A DNA stretch of 64,000 nt from Candidatus Fermentithermobacillaceae bacterium (GCA_018052475.1 JAGPNG010000009.1:1-64000); one strand, 5' to 3'. Shown: positions 20,840-31,123, numbered from the stretch's first letter. Notes: generated by a model from the letters alone, not told the origin. Program-made: numbers and translations.

Positions 20840-21659
20840 GTCTTCTGTTCCTCCTCTCGATTATCTCAGTAACATTCAATGCAGTTTCCTCAATAGCTTT
20901 ATCTGTCACGTCTATGATACTACAACCTATATCGCGAAAAACCTTATCCGCATACTCCAATTCAGCCAGAATGCGACTAGGATCTGCATATGGCGAATCT
21001 TCCTTAAGGCCCATGGTTTTGAGGCGCTGTTTCCTAACCTTGGCCAGTTTTTCTGGACTCAGAGTAAGTCCTACTATTTTATCCCTAGGAATCTGCATAA
21101 GCTCAGGAGGGGGGCTCAGCTCAGGAACCAAAGGCACGTTGGCGACCTTGTAACCACGCTGCGCTAAGTACAAGCTGACCGGGGTCTTTGAAGTCCTTGA
21201 AACCCCTATCAGCACCACATCAGCCAGAGGCAGCGATGAAAGGTTCTTACCGTCATCTGCGTTTACCGCAAACTCGATGGCCTCTACACGCCTAAAATAC
21301 GCATCGTCTAGACGGTGCATTAGACCGGGTTCGAGTCTGGGGTCTGTTTGGGATATGGTCCCTATGGCTTCCATTACCGGTCCCAGAACATCCACTGCAA
21401 GAACACCCAATTCCGCCGCTCGTTGAGTAGCGTACTCACGCATTTCAGGTTTTACCAAGGTATGCACAACAACGCCATTTCCCCTGCTCGCGTTCTCGAG
21501 TACCCTATCTATCGATTCCTTCGTTTGAGCTCGCCCGTATTTGTAGATATCTACGCCGCCCCCATTGAACTGCGCAGCTGCCGCTCGGACAACTGCTTCA
21601 GCCGTATCTCCCAGCGAGTCTGACAACACGAAAACTTTGGGTTTGCCTACGTCTTCCAA
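20832..21659 (-). CDS. ppsR: PPDK regulatory kinase/phosphorylase (DUF299)
   Basis: A 275-aa protein of the family that inactivates PPDK (or PEP synthase) by ADP-dependent Thr phosphorylation and reactivates it by Pi-dependent removal. The P-loop-like GVSRTSKTPVSLYLAQRGYKVAN is diagnostic, and FVLSDSLGDTAE opens the protein. It overlaps ppdK, so it very probably acts on that enzyme rather than a PEP synthase. TTG start with GGGGGATAT upstream. In Firmicutes a homologue (yqfL) sits at this place beside glyS, so the gene is in its ancestral position and ppdK is the addition. Confidence 0.93.
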   Translation of the reverse strand: MEDVGKPKVFVLSDSLGDTAEAVVRAAAAQFNGGGVDIYKYGRAQTKESIDRVLENASRGNGVVVHTLVKPEMREYATQRAAELGVLAVDVLGPVMEAIGTISQTDPRLEPGLMHRLDDAYFRRVEAIEFAVNADDGKNLSSLPLADVVLIGVSRTSKTPVSLYLAQRGYKVANVPLVPELSPPPELMQIPRDKIVGLTLSPEKLAKVRKQRLKTMGLKEDSPYADPSRILAELEYADKVFRDIGCSIIDVTDKAIEETALNVTEIIERRNRRRG

Positions 21660-21716
21660 AGATATATCCCCCTAGATTTGTAATCCACAAAAAGGCTCAA
21701 ACTCACTTATTGAGCA

Positions 21717-23825
21717 TTACAACTTACCCAAAAGAGGCAAGATGTACGAAAAATCAGCAAACTTTGTGAACATATCTGATACCACTCCGAGCAATTTTAC
21801 ACGGTTTTCTCTCAGTCTCTCATCTTCGGACATGATAAGCACATTATCCAAACAATTATCTATAGGCGCTCTAAGCGAGGAAAGTTCTTGAAGATAAAGC
21901 CGGTAATTCCCCTCCTCGAAGTACCTCTCCATATCGTTCTTTTTCTCTATAACGACAGCATAGAGCGCTTTCTCCGGTTCCTCAATGAGTAACTCCAAAG
22001 ACACGTCACGGCCCGAAGCCTTGCTGCCCAGTACAGAAGTCCTTCGCCAACCGGTAACGATATCTGTAAGTTCCTCAGAACCGAGCATAGAGAAAACAGC
22101 TTCAACCATGGCGGGAAACCTAGATATCCTAGGTTCGCCGCTTCCCAAAACGCTTTTTATGATCTCTATAGGATAGCCTTTATCGGACAAATAAACCTCA
22201 ATCCGTGACAACAAGAACTGTTTGAGTCGATCACAAACTACTTCCTCATCTACTTCAGTCTTTCCGGCTTTTCGCGCGGCATCCCTTGCAAGGAAGACGC
22301 TCTTCCTTATGGCGTCATCTAGACTAATATCATAACCATGCGAAAGAATGATATTTACCACCCCTGAAGCAGCCCTTCGGAGACCCAACGGGTCTTGAGA
22401 ACCCGAAACTCCTACGCCTAGGCAGAAAGCTACAGCCAAGGTATCGAGCTTGTCGGAAATCGAAAGGACGCTACTTATGCCCTTATCAGGAAGCCTTCCG
22501 TTAGCGCCTTTTGGAAGGTACTGTTGCGAGATAGCTCTGGAAATCTCTTCATCGATGCCTTGAACCCTCGCATAATGACCCCCCATAATCCCTTCAAGCT
22601 CAGGCAGCTCTCTAACCATAAGAGTTACGAGATCGCACTTTGATAGGTGTGCCGCTGCTCTCACCATCTCAATTTCCTTTTTGCATAGGCCCGCTTTTTC
22701 TGCCAAATATCCGGAAAGTTCTTCTAACCTCATCGTCTTGTCGTAAAGAGTACCCGCTCCGCCAAGGAAGTAGACTCCTGAAAGATCCTTGAGACGATCC
22801 TCCAAACGTACCTTAACGTCTTGAGCGTAGAAGAACGACGCGTCTTCCAAACGTGCTCTAAGTACCCACTCATTGCCCTTTTTCACATTTTCCATGCCCG
22901 TATCCGGACTGCCATCCCTTACGCCTATAAAGCCCGGAAGCACTTTGCCAAAACTGGTGAGAATCGGGAAATATCGCTGGTGATGACGCATAACAGTTAT
23001 AAGTACCTCTTCGGGGAGTTCAAGATACCTGCTGGCAAACTCCCCCCTAAAAGGCGAAGGATGTTCGCAAAGGGAGACCACTTCATCGAGGAGATCTTCA
23101 TCTTCGAGGGGCCGCCCGCCTATCTCCCTAGAAAGGTCCTTAGAACCATCTGCTATAATCTGTCTTCGAATATTCTGATCTACGATCACCCCTGCATCCG
23201 CAATCAACCGGAAATAACTGTCAGCCGAAGAAATATCCAATGCCTCGGGGTGAAGCGTTCTTTGCCCAAAGCTAGTCCGTCCGGATGCGATCCCTGCAAT
23301 CACCAGAGGGACTATCTCTTTTCCGTAGAGACAAACCACCCACCGTATCGGTCTAAACCATTTCCAATTCTCGTTTCCCCATCTCAGCGGATATGGACAA
23401 TTCATACCTAAGACTACATCTGGGATGATCTGTCCCAAAACGACATTAACAGGCCTTCCGGGATCATGTTTAAGCCCGTACACATACTCTCCGTTGTTCT
23501 CTTTTTCGATTGAAACATCCGAAGGTTCTATGCCCAAGGACCGGCAGAATCCCATCAGCGCCTTTGTAGGCATCCCGGCGCTATCATAGGCGACCTTTTT
23601 CGAAGGCCCTCGCACCTTTACTGTTACATCAGAACTAAAAGCGCTCAACCCTCGCGCGTATAACACCAACCTTCTAGGGGTTCCGTATGATACGATCTCC
23701 TCGCAGCTCAATCTCGCATCATCAAACGCTTTCTCGGCTCGTACCCGCAGATCATCTATGGCAGACAACAGATACCTAGCCGGGATCTCGTCTGATCCTA
23801 TTTCAAGCAGCAGGTCATCAGTCAT
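21717..23825 (-). CDS. glyS: Glycyl-tRNA synthetase beta subunit
   Basis: A 702-aa subunit of the tetrameric bacterial glycyl-tRNA synthetase, needed for tRNA binding. The N-terminus [15 protein letters not shown] and segments [23 protein letters not shown] and [11 protein letters not shown] are family hallmarks, followed by an HD-like and an anticodon-binding-like C-terminal region. ATG start overlaps the glyQ stop (ATGA), indicating translational coupling and a matched subunit ratio. Confidence 0.96.
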   Translation of the reverse strand: MTDDLLLEIGSDEIPARYLLSAIDDLRVRAEKAFDDARLSCEEIVSYGTPRRLVLYARGLSAFSSDVTVKVRGPSKKVAYDSAGMPTKALMGFCRSLGIEPSDVSIEKENNGEYVYGLKHDPGRPVNVVLGQIIPDVVLGMNCPYPLRWGNENWKWFRPIRWVVCLYGKEIVPLVIAGIASGRTSFGQRTLHPEALDISSADSYFRLIADAGVIVDQNIRRQIIADGSKDLSREIGGRPLEDEDLLDEVVSLCEHPSPFRGEFASRYLELPEEVLITVMRHHQRYFPILTSFGKVLPGFIGVRDGSPDTGMENVKKGNEWVLRARLEDASFFYAQDVKVRLEDRLKDLSGVYFLGGAGTLYDKTMRLEELSGYLAEKAGLCKKEIEMVRAAAHLSKCDLVTLMVRELPELEGIMGGHYARVQGIDEEISRAISQQYLPKGANGRLPDKGISSVLSISDKLDTLAVAFCLGVGVSGSQDPLGLRRAASGVVNIILSHGYDISLDDAIRKSVFLARDAARKAGKTEVDEEVVCDRLKQFLLSRIEVYLSDKGYPIEIIKSVLGSGEPRISRFPAMVEAVFSMLGSEELTDIVTGWRRTSVLGSKASGRDVSLELLIEEPEKALYAVVIEKKNDMERYFEEGNYRLYLQELSSLRAPIDNCLDNVLIMSEDERLRENRVKLLGVVSDMFTKFADFSYILPLLGKL

Positions 23826-24688
23826 GATTTCTCAAACCCCCGAATTTCACAGTATTTGCGCGCGCATTCACGGGTGACACTTCGTACTCGCGCGATGTAG
23901 TTCTGCCTTTCCGAAACCGAAAGAGCCCCACGCGCATCTAACAGGTTAAACAGGTGAGAACATTTCAGAGCGTAGTCATATGCGGGAAGTATCACACCCT
24001 CTTTCAGGATCCTCTTAGCTTCTTTCTCATACTGCCCGAAGTTTTCCCTCAGAAGGTCAATATCTGCCAATTCAAAACCGTACCGAGATCCCTCTTTCTC
24101 CTGTTGAAGAAATACCTCTCCGTATGTAAGTCCAGGCGACATCTGAATATCCCAAACGTTGTCGACGTCTTGTATGTACGAGGTAAGACGCTCGAGCCCA
24201 TACGTAAGTTCGACGGAGATTGGACAGATCTCCATGCCTCCCATTTCCTGAAAATATGTAAACTGCGTTATCTCCATTCCGTCTAGCCAAACTTCCCATC
24301 CCAGCCCGGAGGCGCCTAAAGTCGGAGATTCCCAATTGTCTTCCACAAATCTTATGTCATGCTCTTTACGCATTATGCCCAGGTCTTCAAGCGAGTTAAT
24401 ATAGATCTCCATAATGTTATCAGGCGGGGGTTTTTGTATTACCTGAAACTGGAAATAATACCCCATCCTGTTGGGATTATCGCCATAGCGCGCATCCTGG
24501 GGTCGTCTGCAGGGTTCTACATAAGCCATGTTCCAGGACTCGGGACCCAGCGCCCTAAAAAAAGTAAGAGGGTTCATAGTCCCTGCGCCTTTTTCAATGT
24601 CGTAAGGCTGACCGACGTAACAGCCGTGATCACTCCAGAAACTCTCCAAGCGCTTAATCACATCTTGAAAGTAAAGAAATCTTCCCAC
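23822..24688 (-). CDS. glyQ: Glycyl-tRNA synthetase alpha subunit
   Basis: Catalytic subunit that activates glycine. Motifs: [64 protein letters not shown] and [17 protein letters not shown]. About 289 aa. I set the start at GTG 24688, preceded by GAGGGGATGAGGTT and giving a family-like N-terminus; TTG at 24712 would overlap recO. No T-box leader can be present, since recO ends only 4 bases upstream. Confidence 0.95.
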   Translation of the reverse strand: MGRFLYFQDVIKRLESFWSDHGCYVGQPYDIEKGAGTMNPLTFFRALGPESWNMAYVEPCRRPQDARYGDNPNRMGYYFQFQVIQKPPPDNIMEIYINSLEDLGIMRKEHDIRFVEDNWESPTLGASGLGWEVWLDGMEITQFTYFQEMGGMEICPISVELTYGLERLTSYIQDVDNVWDIQMSPGLTYGEVFLQQEKEGSRYGFELADIDLLRENFGQYEKEAKRILKEGVILPAYDYALKCSHLFNLLDARGALSVSERQNYIARVRSVTRECARKYCEIRGFEKS

Positions 24689-24692
24689 AACC

Positions 24693-25514
24693 TCATCCCC
24701 TCGAATCTTCAATGCTCTCGATCAGTTCAGCCGACTTAAGTCGTTTTTCAAGCACAAATGACACATACTTGCGCATCAGCATGGTGATCTCGTCTCGAAC
24801 TTGCCCTACGGCGTTTACCCTTGGGCAGTGGAAGTCGTGTGATCGTGTCTGAACCGAAAAAGCGTATGATGACAGGATCTGCAATGTCCTTAAGGTACCC
24901 GGTGAGAGTTTGAGAATCTCGCCATATCTGCGCACCTGGCTCACGCCGGAATCTTCTGTCCCAGAACCGCTACGCTCAATACAATCCGCACATAATATGC
25001 CTCCATTTTGCAGGGAGAAGTAAGAAGGCGTATCCGGCGTGCTTTCCCCGCAAAGTACACAACCTGAAAAGGTAGGAGCAAATCCTGCAATGGATAAGAC
25101 ACCCAGCTCAGCCCAACGTGCGACTATCCAAGGATCTCCTTTTTCTTCCAAACACCTCAAAACAGCCAAGAGAAATTCGAACTGACTTTTTTCCTTTGTC
25201 CTTTCGGGTAGCACGGTCATGAGGAGCTCCGCCACATACCTGGCATAGACCATCTTTTCATAATCCTCCATGATGAGGGGAAAAGAATCCTTAACCGACA
25301 CTTGAATCACTCTATCAAAGGTCCTACCCCGAAAAAGCTCAAAAAGACCATAAGTAAACGGTTGAGTCAAGCCTCTAAGTTTGCTCTTGGGCCTAGCTCC
25401 CCCCTTTACAACTGCTCTTACCAACCCGCTTTCTAGGGTAAATATGGTGGCAAGTTTGTCAGTTTCTCCAAGATCGTTCTGATCCAGAACGACTCCTTCT
25501 GACTGGTAAAGCAA
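24693..25514 (-). CDS. recO: DNA repair protein RecO
   Basis: A 273-aa recombination mediator that helps load RecA with RecR. The N-terminal OB fold ([20 protein letters not shown]) is followed by a helical part and a Cys4 zinc site: CVLCG and, further on, [11 protein letters not shown] start with GGACAGGGG upstream. It lies between dgkA and glyQ as in Bacillus-type genomes, but era, usually between dgkA and recO, is missing. Confidence 0.93.
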   Translation of the reverse strand: MLYQSEGVVLDQNDLGETDKLATIFTLESGLVRAVVKGGARPKSKLRGLTQPFTYGLFELFRGRTFDRVIQVSVKDSFPLIMEDYEKMVYARYVAELLMTVLPERTKEKSQFEFLLAVLRCLEEKGDPWIVARWAELGVLSIAGFAPTFSGCVLCGESTPDTPSYFSLQNGGILCADCIERSGSGTEDSGVSQVRRYGEILKLSPGTLRTLQILSSYAFSVQTRSHDFHCPRVNAVGQVRDEITMLMRKYVSFVLEKRLKSAELIESIEDSRG

Positions 25515-25583
25515 ATCCCCTGTCCTCCCGGAACGTTTATAAACGTCGTTTCCAAACGTCCCTAATTGAATCTCCTCAGATGG

Positions 25584-26108
25584 TTACACTCTATGAGTAT
25601 ACTTAATCATACCGCAAAAAGAAGGCAAGATAAAAAGAAGACTGCAAACGACGAACCACTTCCATCGGTATGCACAAAAATCGTGCCAGACATCCGGTAC
25701 CTCCAAAAGCACCGGATAAAAAACTAAGATACCTACAGCTATGGAAAGGAAAGCGGTAAGAAGCACTCCACCGGCTGCGATATCTTTCACCCGCTTCGCT
25801 ATCAGGCTATACTCAGGTTCCATCAAATCAACTAGAGACTCTACTAGGGTATTCAACAATTCTGCGCACAATACTCCTGATACCGCAAGGATCACCATGA
25901 AAAAATCTACCCTATCAACGCCGACTACGATGCATAAGGACACCACTAAGGACGCGATGAAAATGTGGATCCGCATATTTCGCTCGGAAGAATAGACATA
26001 CACAAGCCCATTCCAAGCATAAGAAAGACTTTCTCCGAGCGTTCGGGAGGCAAAGGGCGTTTTCCCTACACGTTCAGTTGCCTTAGGATCTCTTCCTGTC
26101 GTGCCCAC
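25584..26108 (-). CDS. dgkA: Diacylglycerol/undecaprenol kinase family membrane protein
   Basis: Phosphorylates undecaprenol or diacylglycerol at the membrane. The 174-aa protein has the DgkA core: SLSYAWNGLVYVYSSERNMRIH, three helices, and the motif AELLNTLVESLVDLMEPEYSLIAKRVKDIAAGGVLL. It is longer than the usual 120-130 aa because of an extra C-terminal pair of hydrophobic segments after about residue 115, as in some phosphatase-linked forms, but no PAP2 motif is visible. GTG start lies inside ybeY, a 43-base overlap. Confidence 0.88.
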   Translation of the reverse strand: MGTTGRDPKATERVGKTPFASRTLGESLSYAWNGLVYVYSSERNMRIHIFIASLVVSLCIVVGVDRVDFFMVILAVSGVLCAELLNTLVESLVDLMEPEYSLIAKRVKDIAAGGVLLTAFLSIAVGILVFYPVLLEVPDVWHDFCAYRWKWFVVCSLLFILPSFCGMIKYTHRV

Positions 26109-26542
26109 ATGTTCGCCTCTTTCTGAGGATCGTCGTGATCGTATCCTAGAAGGTGCAAAGTTCCATGAATCAGGAGAAGGGCCAGTTCTTGACGCAGAGG
26201 TACGCCATGCGCTTCGGCCTGACTAGCTGCGGTATCTAAGGATACCACTATATCCCCGAGAACATTCGGCATCCCAGGTATCACAATTTCATTTTCGGCA
26301 TCCTCAAAATCCATCATTGGAAAAGCTAAAACGTCTGTAGGAGTTCCTTCACCCCTATACTGCTCATTCAAATCGGAAATGAAGTCATCATCGGTAAAAA
26401 GAACAGAAACTTCGTTATCTTTTTCCCTCAGGCCTTCTTTCTGCAGGGTAAACTTTACTACCCGTCTCGCAAAAGAGGCTAGGAACTCCATTTCTTTTTT
26501 GCCCATATCGGACTTGAGAATCATGTCGACCTCAATTGGCAA
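26066..26542 (-). CDS. ybeY: Endoribonuclease YbeY (rRNA maturation factor)
   Basis: A metal-dependent RNase in 16S rRNA 3' maturation and ribosome quality control. The zinc motif HGTLHLLGYDHD is intact, and SVLFTDDDFISDLNEQYRG...PTDVLAFPM is typical. About 159 aa. TTG at 26542 is preceded by GGGGG at 8 bases and avoids overlap with pgpH; an ATG at 26560 also lies in frame. Its 3' end overlaps dgkA. Confidence 0.94.
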   Translation of the reverse strand: MPIEVDMILKSDMGKKEMEFLASFARRVVKFTLQKEGLREKDNEVSVLFTDDDFISDLNEQYRGEGTPTDVLAFPMMDFEDAENEIVIPGMPNVLGDIVVSLDTAASQAEAHGVPLRQELALLLIHGTLHLLGYDHDDPQKEANMWARQEEILRQLNV

Positions 26543-26543
26543 G

Positions 26544-28724
26544 TCACTGGCCCCCTTCATCTTCCTGTACCTTTTCCTGTACCTTTAGCGTTGGATATTC
26601 TATCCTTCGGTGGAATATACCCGATAGGACTTGGATAAATGTCTGACCTATTATATCCAATTCTCTGAGAGTCAAATCAGATTTGTCTAATTGGTGGTCG
26701 ATGAGCCTGTCTTGGATCATCTTTCGCACCAAAGATTCCATTCTTGCGGGATTGGGGTTAGAGATTGACCTGGCGGCAGCTTCGATTCCGTCAGCTAGCA
26801 TGACTATTGCGGTCTCCTTGCTTTGTGGACGAGGTCCTTCGTATCTGAACGACCATTCATCTACGTCTCGATGCTCGCTTGATTCCGCGCTCTCACTCGC
26901 TTTTACATAGAAGTATGAAACGAGGGTGGTACCATGGTGCTCTCTTATGAAATCTATTATCACCTCAGGCAGGCCATGTTCTTTTGCCAGTTCGACACCA
27001 TCTTTTACGTGAGACATGATTACGGTAGCTGAAAGACTCGGGCTCATCTTTTCGTGAGGATTATCCATTCCGAACATTTGGTTTTCCGAAAAGAAGTAAG
27101 GTCTCTTTAGTTTCCCTATGTCATGGTAGTATGCTCCAACTCTTGTAAGAAGGCTATCAGCTCCTATGGCCCATGCGGCTGCTTCGGCTAGGTTGCCAAC
27201 CATGATGCTGTGGTGGTATGTCCCAGGCGCTTCCAAAAGCAGCCTGTGAAGCAGTGGCTGTTCAGGATTGGATAGTTCCACTAACTTGAGCGGAGTTATT
27301 ATGTCAAACGCGCTCTCAAACACAGGCAATGAACCTACTGCCAGAACAGAGCACAAAGGGCCGGAGACTAATACAAACAGCACATCACGCCAAACAGTTG
27401 CGTTGTCTATCGCCAATGCTCCCGTAAGTACAAGGCAACCATAAGTAATGGCAGAAACCACGCTCACGATGAGCCCAACCTTGAAAAGTTGAGTCCTGCT
27501 CCACACCTGCCTCACGCTGAGCGCTGCCGCTATCCCTCCCGTCAAAGCCATGGTTACGTAAACTATTTCAAATCCGGTCATGACGCTTACAGCAATAGAC
27601 AAGGTGGCGGCAAAAAACGCTCCGAATCTCCTATCCAAAAGGGTAGCAGACAGCATCACGCCAAAAGCAACCGGAGAAAGAAAGCCGGATATGCTCGAGA
27701 AGATCTTTGAAACGACAATGCTTAGGATCACAACAGAACAGATTAAGGGAACGCCTTTTTTGTCGATAAGCTCAGCGTTATAAGTAATAGCGTAACCGGC
27801 TGTAAGTCCGCAAAAGATAAGGGAACAAAGCAAAGCACCCAGGATCTCAGTAATCCTAACCGTGTTGCCCATCATACCCATCTTTTCCAAGATGGCTATT
27901 TGCTCTTCAGTTACTATGTCGCCTTTCCGAACGATGTACTCACCGCGCCTGATTTTTACAGGTTCTACAGAGTCAATAGCAAGCTTTATTTTCTTGTCGG
28001 TCTCTTCTTTGTTGAAAATGAGATTAGGTTGCAGGTTCTTCCCTACAAAAGCACAAAGCAACCTACCTACGTGCGGGGGTATCGAACTGTCTGTCTTTAT
28101 GTTTGCACAAATCTCTTCCTTGCCTTTCTCTACGTTCTCGGGTTTGAGGCCCCTACTCAACGCGTCCGCTATAATCCCCCACGCCCGATTGAACGACTCC
28201 TCTAGAACTGAAGGCGAAGTAGCCACTACCGCAATTATGTCCGTATCAGAGACAGAATCATCCAAGTATGGTCTGAGTTCGTTTATGATGTCTTGAGTCG
28301 ATACCTCGTCAGACTCAGCTAGAGACTGTATCTTCCCCAGGAGCTCTTGAAACAGATTCTGTGTATCTTCTAACACTTTAGGATTGCTGTCCCAGACTTC
28401 CGACACATCGGCCAATGCTTTTTCTATCAGAAGTTTGGTGGCAAACTCGTCAATACCTTCCCGAGTCGCCTTCACATCGACCATCGCCACTTGTCCCGCT
28501 ACAAGATCGACTTTGGGCGGAACCAAAGACATAAGGAACACGGCAAACGTAATGAGAATCGCCAAAACGACCCACCAGATCGAATCCCGGTGCTTTTCCA
28601 ATATACGAGCCCACTCGCCTGAAAACGCGGCAGTCAGAACGCCGTCTCCGGCATTAGACTTTTTGTCTGTGGGCAGGGGACTACTCTTTGTCCGTGCGCT
28701 TTTCTCCGCTTCCTTTTGGGGCAC
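26544..28724 (-). CDS. pgpH: 7TMR-HD membrane phosphodiesterase PgpH
   Basis: Degrades cyclic di-AMP, as shown for the Listeria homologue. 726 aa with an N-terminal helix (about 48-68), a large extracytoplasmic domain (to about 285), seven transmembrane segments (about 290-490) and a cytoplasmic HD domain: GTYHHSIMVGNLAEAAA, YYHDIGKLKRPYFFSENQ and FIREHHGTTLVSYFY. GTG start with GAGGGG upstream lies inside phoH (44-base overlap). It belongs to the conserved phoH-pgpH-ybeY-dgkA series. Confidence 0.95.
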   Translation of the reverse strand: MPQKEAEKSARTKSSPLPTDKKSNAGDGVLTAAFSGEWARILEKHRDSIWWVVLAILITFAVFLMSLVPPKVDLVAGQVAMVDVKATREGIDEFATKLLIEKALADVSEVWDSNPKVLEDTQNLFQELLGKIQSLAESDEVSTQDIINELRPYLDDSVSDTDIIAVVATSPSVLEESFNRAWGIIADALSRGLKPENVEKGKEEICANIKTDSSIPPHVGRLLCAFVGKNLQPNLIFNKEETDKKIKLAIDSVEPVKIRRGEYIVRKGDIVTEEQIAILEKMGMMGNTVRITEILGALLCSLIFCGLTAGYAITYNAELIDKKGVPLICSVVILSIVVSKIFSSISGFLSPVAFGVMLSATLLDRRFGAFFAATLSIAVSVMTGFEIVYVTMALTGGIAAALSVRQVWSRTQLFKVGLIVSVVSAITYGCLVLTGALAIDNATVWRDVLFVLVSGPLCSVLAVGSLPVFESAFDIITPLKLVELSNPEQPLLHRLLLEAPGTYHHSIMVGNLAEAAAWAIGADSLLTRVGAYYHDIGKLKRPYFFSENQMFGMDNPHEKMSPSLSATVIMSHVKDGVELAKEHGLPEVIIDFIREHHGTTLVSYFYVKASESAESSEHRDVDEWSFRYEGPRPQSKETAIVMLADGIEAAARSISNPNPARMESLVRKMIQDRLIDHQLDKSDLTLRELDIIGQTFIQVLSGIFHRRIEYPTLKVQEKVQEDEGGQ

Positions 28725-29697
28725 TCATTTTCCCCTCTTTCCAGGCATCTTCATCAAATTCTTCGTACGCCCTTATTATCCTCGAAACGAGTTCGTGCCG
28801 GACCACATCTTTGTCTGTAAGATAGACGATCCCTATCCCCGGTATATCTTTAAGCAAGGTACGTGCCTGGTCCAAACCGGAATATACCCCACGGGGTAGG
28901 TCAATCTGGGTAATATCACCTGTAACAACTGCTTTGGAGTTGAGTCCCATCCTGGTAAGGAACATTTTCATCTGCTCAGGAGTCGTATTCTGCGCCTCAT
29001 CTAGTATGACAAACGCAGATTCCAAAGTGCGTCCCCTCATATAGGCTAAGGGCGCCACTTCGATTAAGCCCCTTTGCATATATCGTTCGAACGCATCAAT
29101 GCCCAGAATGTCAAAACACGCGTCATATATCGGCCTAAGATATGGATTGACCTTCTCCTGTATATCCCCTGGCAAAAATCCCAGTTTCTCTCCGGCTTCC
29201 ACAGCAGGCCTTGTAAGGATTATCCTATCGAAGTCACGATGCTTAAAGGCCGCAATGGCCATCGCCACCGCCAAATAAGTCTTCCCTGTACCTGCGGGCC
29301 CAATTCCAAAGGCCAAAGGATTTGCCCTTATCGCATCGACGTATTTCTTCTGGCCCGGTGTCCTTGGGGTTATGACTTTTCCTCTGTTCGTGACAACAAC
29401 CACGTCGCCGGCATCGGTCAGGTCCACGCCTTCTCGCATGTTCCTTACTGCAAGGTTCACATCTTGAGCGGTTACCCGCTGTCCTTTTTTTGCTTTTGCG
29501 ATGAGATACTCAAGGAGTTTCTGCGCATCCTCGACTTCTTTCACTTCTCCCGAAATAGTAATAGAATCCCCTCGCGCAACCAGTTTCACGTTAAGAGCAT
29601 CCTCCAAAAGAGCAAGATTCTCATCGTAGGAACCAAATAGGTTAAACGCTTCAGAATTGCTGGATAACTGAATTACCACCTGGATTTGCGATGGCAC
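28681..29697 (-). CDS. phoH: PhoH-family ATPase
   Basis: A 338-aa protein with an N-terminal KH-like RNA-binding part (to about residue 100) and a P-loop ATPase: Walker A GPAGTGKTYLA, Walker B ILDEAQNTTPEQMK, and GDITQIDLP. Members of this family are linked to RNA metabolism together with ybeY, though exact roles are open. GTG start at 29697; its ribosome site is poor, and an in-frame GTG six codons later is possible. First gene of the phoH-pgpH-ybeY-dgkA-recO run. Confidence 0.93.
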   Translation of the reverse strand: MPSQIQVVIQLSSNSEAFNLFGSYDENLALLEDALNVKLVARGDSITISGEVKEVEDAQKLLEYLIAKAKKGQRVTAQDVNLAVRNMREGVDLTDAGDVVVVTNRGKVITPRTPGQKKYVDAIRANPLAFGIGPAGTGKTYLAVAMAIAAFKHRDFDRIILTRPAVEAGEKLGFLPGDIQEKVNPYLRPIYDACFDILGIDAFERYMQRGLIEVAPLAYMRGRTLESAFVILDEAQNTTPEQMKMFLTRMGLNSKAVVTGDITQIDLPRGVYSGLDQARTLLKDIPGIGIVYLTDKDVVRHELVSRIIRAYEEFDEDAWKEGKMSAPKGSGEKRTDKE

Positions 29698-29899
29698 CTC
29701 TTACGATCAACCTCCACTTTGTGCTCACAGCGAGCACTCATATTCATAATGTGCTGTCTACGTATACATACATTTTACCGCGAAATCAGACGCAACCTCA
29801 AATCACAAGTTCTAAGGAGAAACAGATTAATGACTCTCTTCATCCTAGTCACTGCCCACTTAATTCGCCGTGTACTGTCCAAGATTCCTGCTTAGTATG

Positions 29900-29921
29900 A
29901 AAAAGCCCGGATGACCGGGCT
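29900..29921 (-). terminator. Intrinsic terminator of rpsU
   Basis: A 6-bp GC stem (905-910 with 915-920 of the 29-kb block, loop ATGA) followed on the minus strand by TTTTT. It lies 38 bases past the rpsU stop and separates rpsU from phoH, which must then have its own promoter in 29698-29899. The plus side is also T-rich. Confidence 0.8.
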
Positions 29922-29958
29922 TGTTTTCTTGCTCCTTAAACTTTGACGCCGCTTACGC

Positions 29959-30138
29959 TTAACGACGTTTCTTACGAGCACGTGCAGCTTCAGATTTCTT
30001 CTTGCGCTTCTCGCTTGGACTTTCGTAATACTGATGTTTACGCGAATCTCTAAGGACGCCTGAACGCTGGCATTCCCTCTTGAAGCGGCGCAGGGCACTG
30101 TCAAAAGACTCCTCTTTACCAACTTTGATTTCCGGCAT
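29959..30138 (-). CDS. rpsU: Ribosomal protein bS21
   Basis: A 59-aa basic protein of the small subunit. [21 protein letters not shown] and the C-terminal [15 protein letters not shown] followed by an Arg/Lys-rich tail are bS21. ATG at 30138 has GGAGGG at normal distance; an in-frame TTG two codons earlier is less likely. It has its own strong promoter and terminator, so it is a single-gene unit. The Firmicutes neighbour yqeY is not present. Confidence 0.96.
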   Translation of the reverse strand: MPEIKVGKEESFDSALRRFKRECQRSGVLRDSRKHQYYESPSEKRKKKSEAARARKKRR

Positions 30139-30195
30139 ACCCAATTCCCTCCCTCCGCCGCAGAGCTTTTCGCCCGCTTTTCGTAACCTTCACAA

Positions 30196-30225
30196 ATTGT
30201 ACAATACTTGCACCGGCCTGGTCAA
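30196..30225 (-). promoter_or_regulatory. Sigma-A promoter of rpsU
   Basis: On the minus strand TTGACC (30220-30225), 18 bases, TACAAT (30196-30201). Both boxes match the consensus at 5/6. The rpsU start lies about 58 bases downstream. Confidence 0.7.
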
Positions 30226-30246
30226 CTCAACACCGCAGTGCATATG

Positions 30247-30480
30247 CTACTTCCCAAGAAGCCACATAACCAGATTAATGATAATCGTCAAACCTATGCT
30301 AATCAATAGACAAGATACCACCGGAAAGAAGAATCTGAAGTTCTCCCTCTCGATGTAAATATCCCCAGGCAGTTTGCCGAGCCCTGGCACCTTCCCCCAT
30401 AGCATCACAAGGAGGCCCATAACCACAATGAAAATGCCCATAAAAATAAGCATCTTTCCCATGTGCTCAAAACCTGGCAT
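30247..30480 (-). CDS. DUF2905 family small membrane protein
   Basis: A 77-aa protein with two transmembrane helices (about 8-28 and 52-74). Between them lies the typical DUF2905 loop GLGKLPGDIYIERENFRFFFP. Function unknown; the family is widespread as a single small protein. ATG start with GGAGGGTG upstream. It stands directly upstream of the rpsU promoter. Confidence 0.85.
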   Translation of the reverse strand: MPGFEHMGKMLIFMGIFIVVMGLLVMLWGKVPGLGKLPGDIYIERENFRFFFPVVSCLLISIGLTIIINLVMWLLGK

Positions 30481-30559
30481 ATCTGCTCTTCACCCTCCAC
30501 GAAAGACACATGTGTTTTGCTATGTTGCACCGCCATTATAGAGAACACACCGCGAACTT

Positions 30560-31123
30560 TTACTCGTCATATCGAAAACGGATATCCGCTTTGGACAGCC
30601 TTTCGTAACCCTTTATCTTCTCGATGTACTTTCCGCGATCAAAAGTGAAAAAAGATATGCTCCCCCAAAGAAACACCCAGCTGCCTATGATGAACCCTTC
30701 CTTAGCTATAGACACAAATACCGTTTCCTGCAAAAAGTTCAGCACGTAAGCAACAGTCAGTAACCCAATCGCCAACAAAGCATAGTTTGCCTGTTGTTTA
30801 TAGGCGCGAGCCAAGGTTCTCCGCTCAACTCCGGCGTAAAAGGCGTAATAATGTCGGATAACCTCGCTGATTATCCTCTCCTTCTCCGGGTCCTTAGCCC
30901 GTTTGGGGAGGTAGAACACTAGATCTACGCCATACTGCATAGGGATCTCTTCGGAGCATTCCTCCAAGAAAAACGCCAGCTCAGGGTCCATATCGCGCCT
31001 GCCGTACGTAGAGTGATCCCACTCGTTGAAGATATCTGCGTACCTATCCAACGATATCTCGATAATGTAGTTGCCTGTTTCGGGATTACGTTCGTAAAAA
31101 CTGTGCGGAACTTCATCCTTCAT
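30560..31123 (-). CDS. Conserved-type membrane protein of unknown function
   Basis: A 187-aa protein I do not recognise. The first 100 residues are soluble and acidic (DRYADIFNEWDHSTYGRRDMDPELAFFLEECSEEI). A middle segment rich in Arg precedes two transmembrane helices (about 113-130 and 140-160), and a charged tail of about 25 residues follows. GGGAGC precedes the ATG. It lies between ddl and the DUF2905 gene with short gaps and may be co-transcribed with ddl; the context gives no function. Confidence 0.7.
   Translation of the reverse strand: MKDEVPHSFYERNPETGNYIIEISLDRYADIFNEWDHSTYGRRDMDPELAFFLEECSEEIPMQYGVDLVFYLPKRAKDPEKERIISEVIRHYYAFYAGVERRTLARAYKQQANYALLAIGLLTVAYVLNFLQETVFVSIAKEGFIIGSWVFLWGSISFFTFDRGKYIEKIKGYERLSKADIRFRYDE

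Noticed and set aside
24689-24700. T-box leader for glyQS
   Set aside because: Searched because glycyl-tRNA synthetase genes often have one; recO ends 4 bases before glyQ, leaving no room.
30139-30144. TTG two codons upstream as the rpsU start
   Set aside because: The ATG at 30138 fits the GGAGGG spacing and the family N-terminus better.
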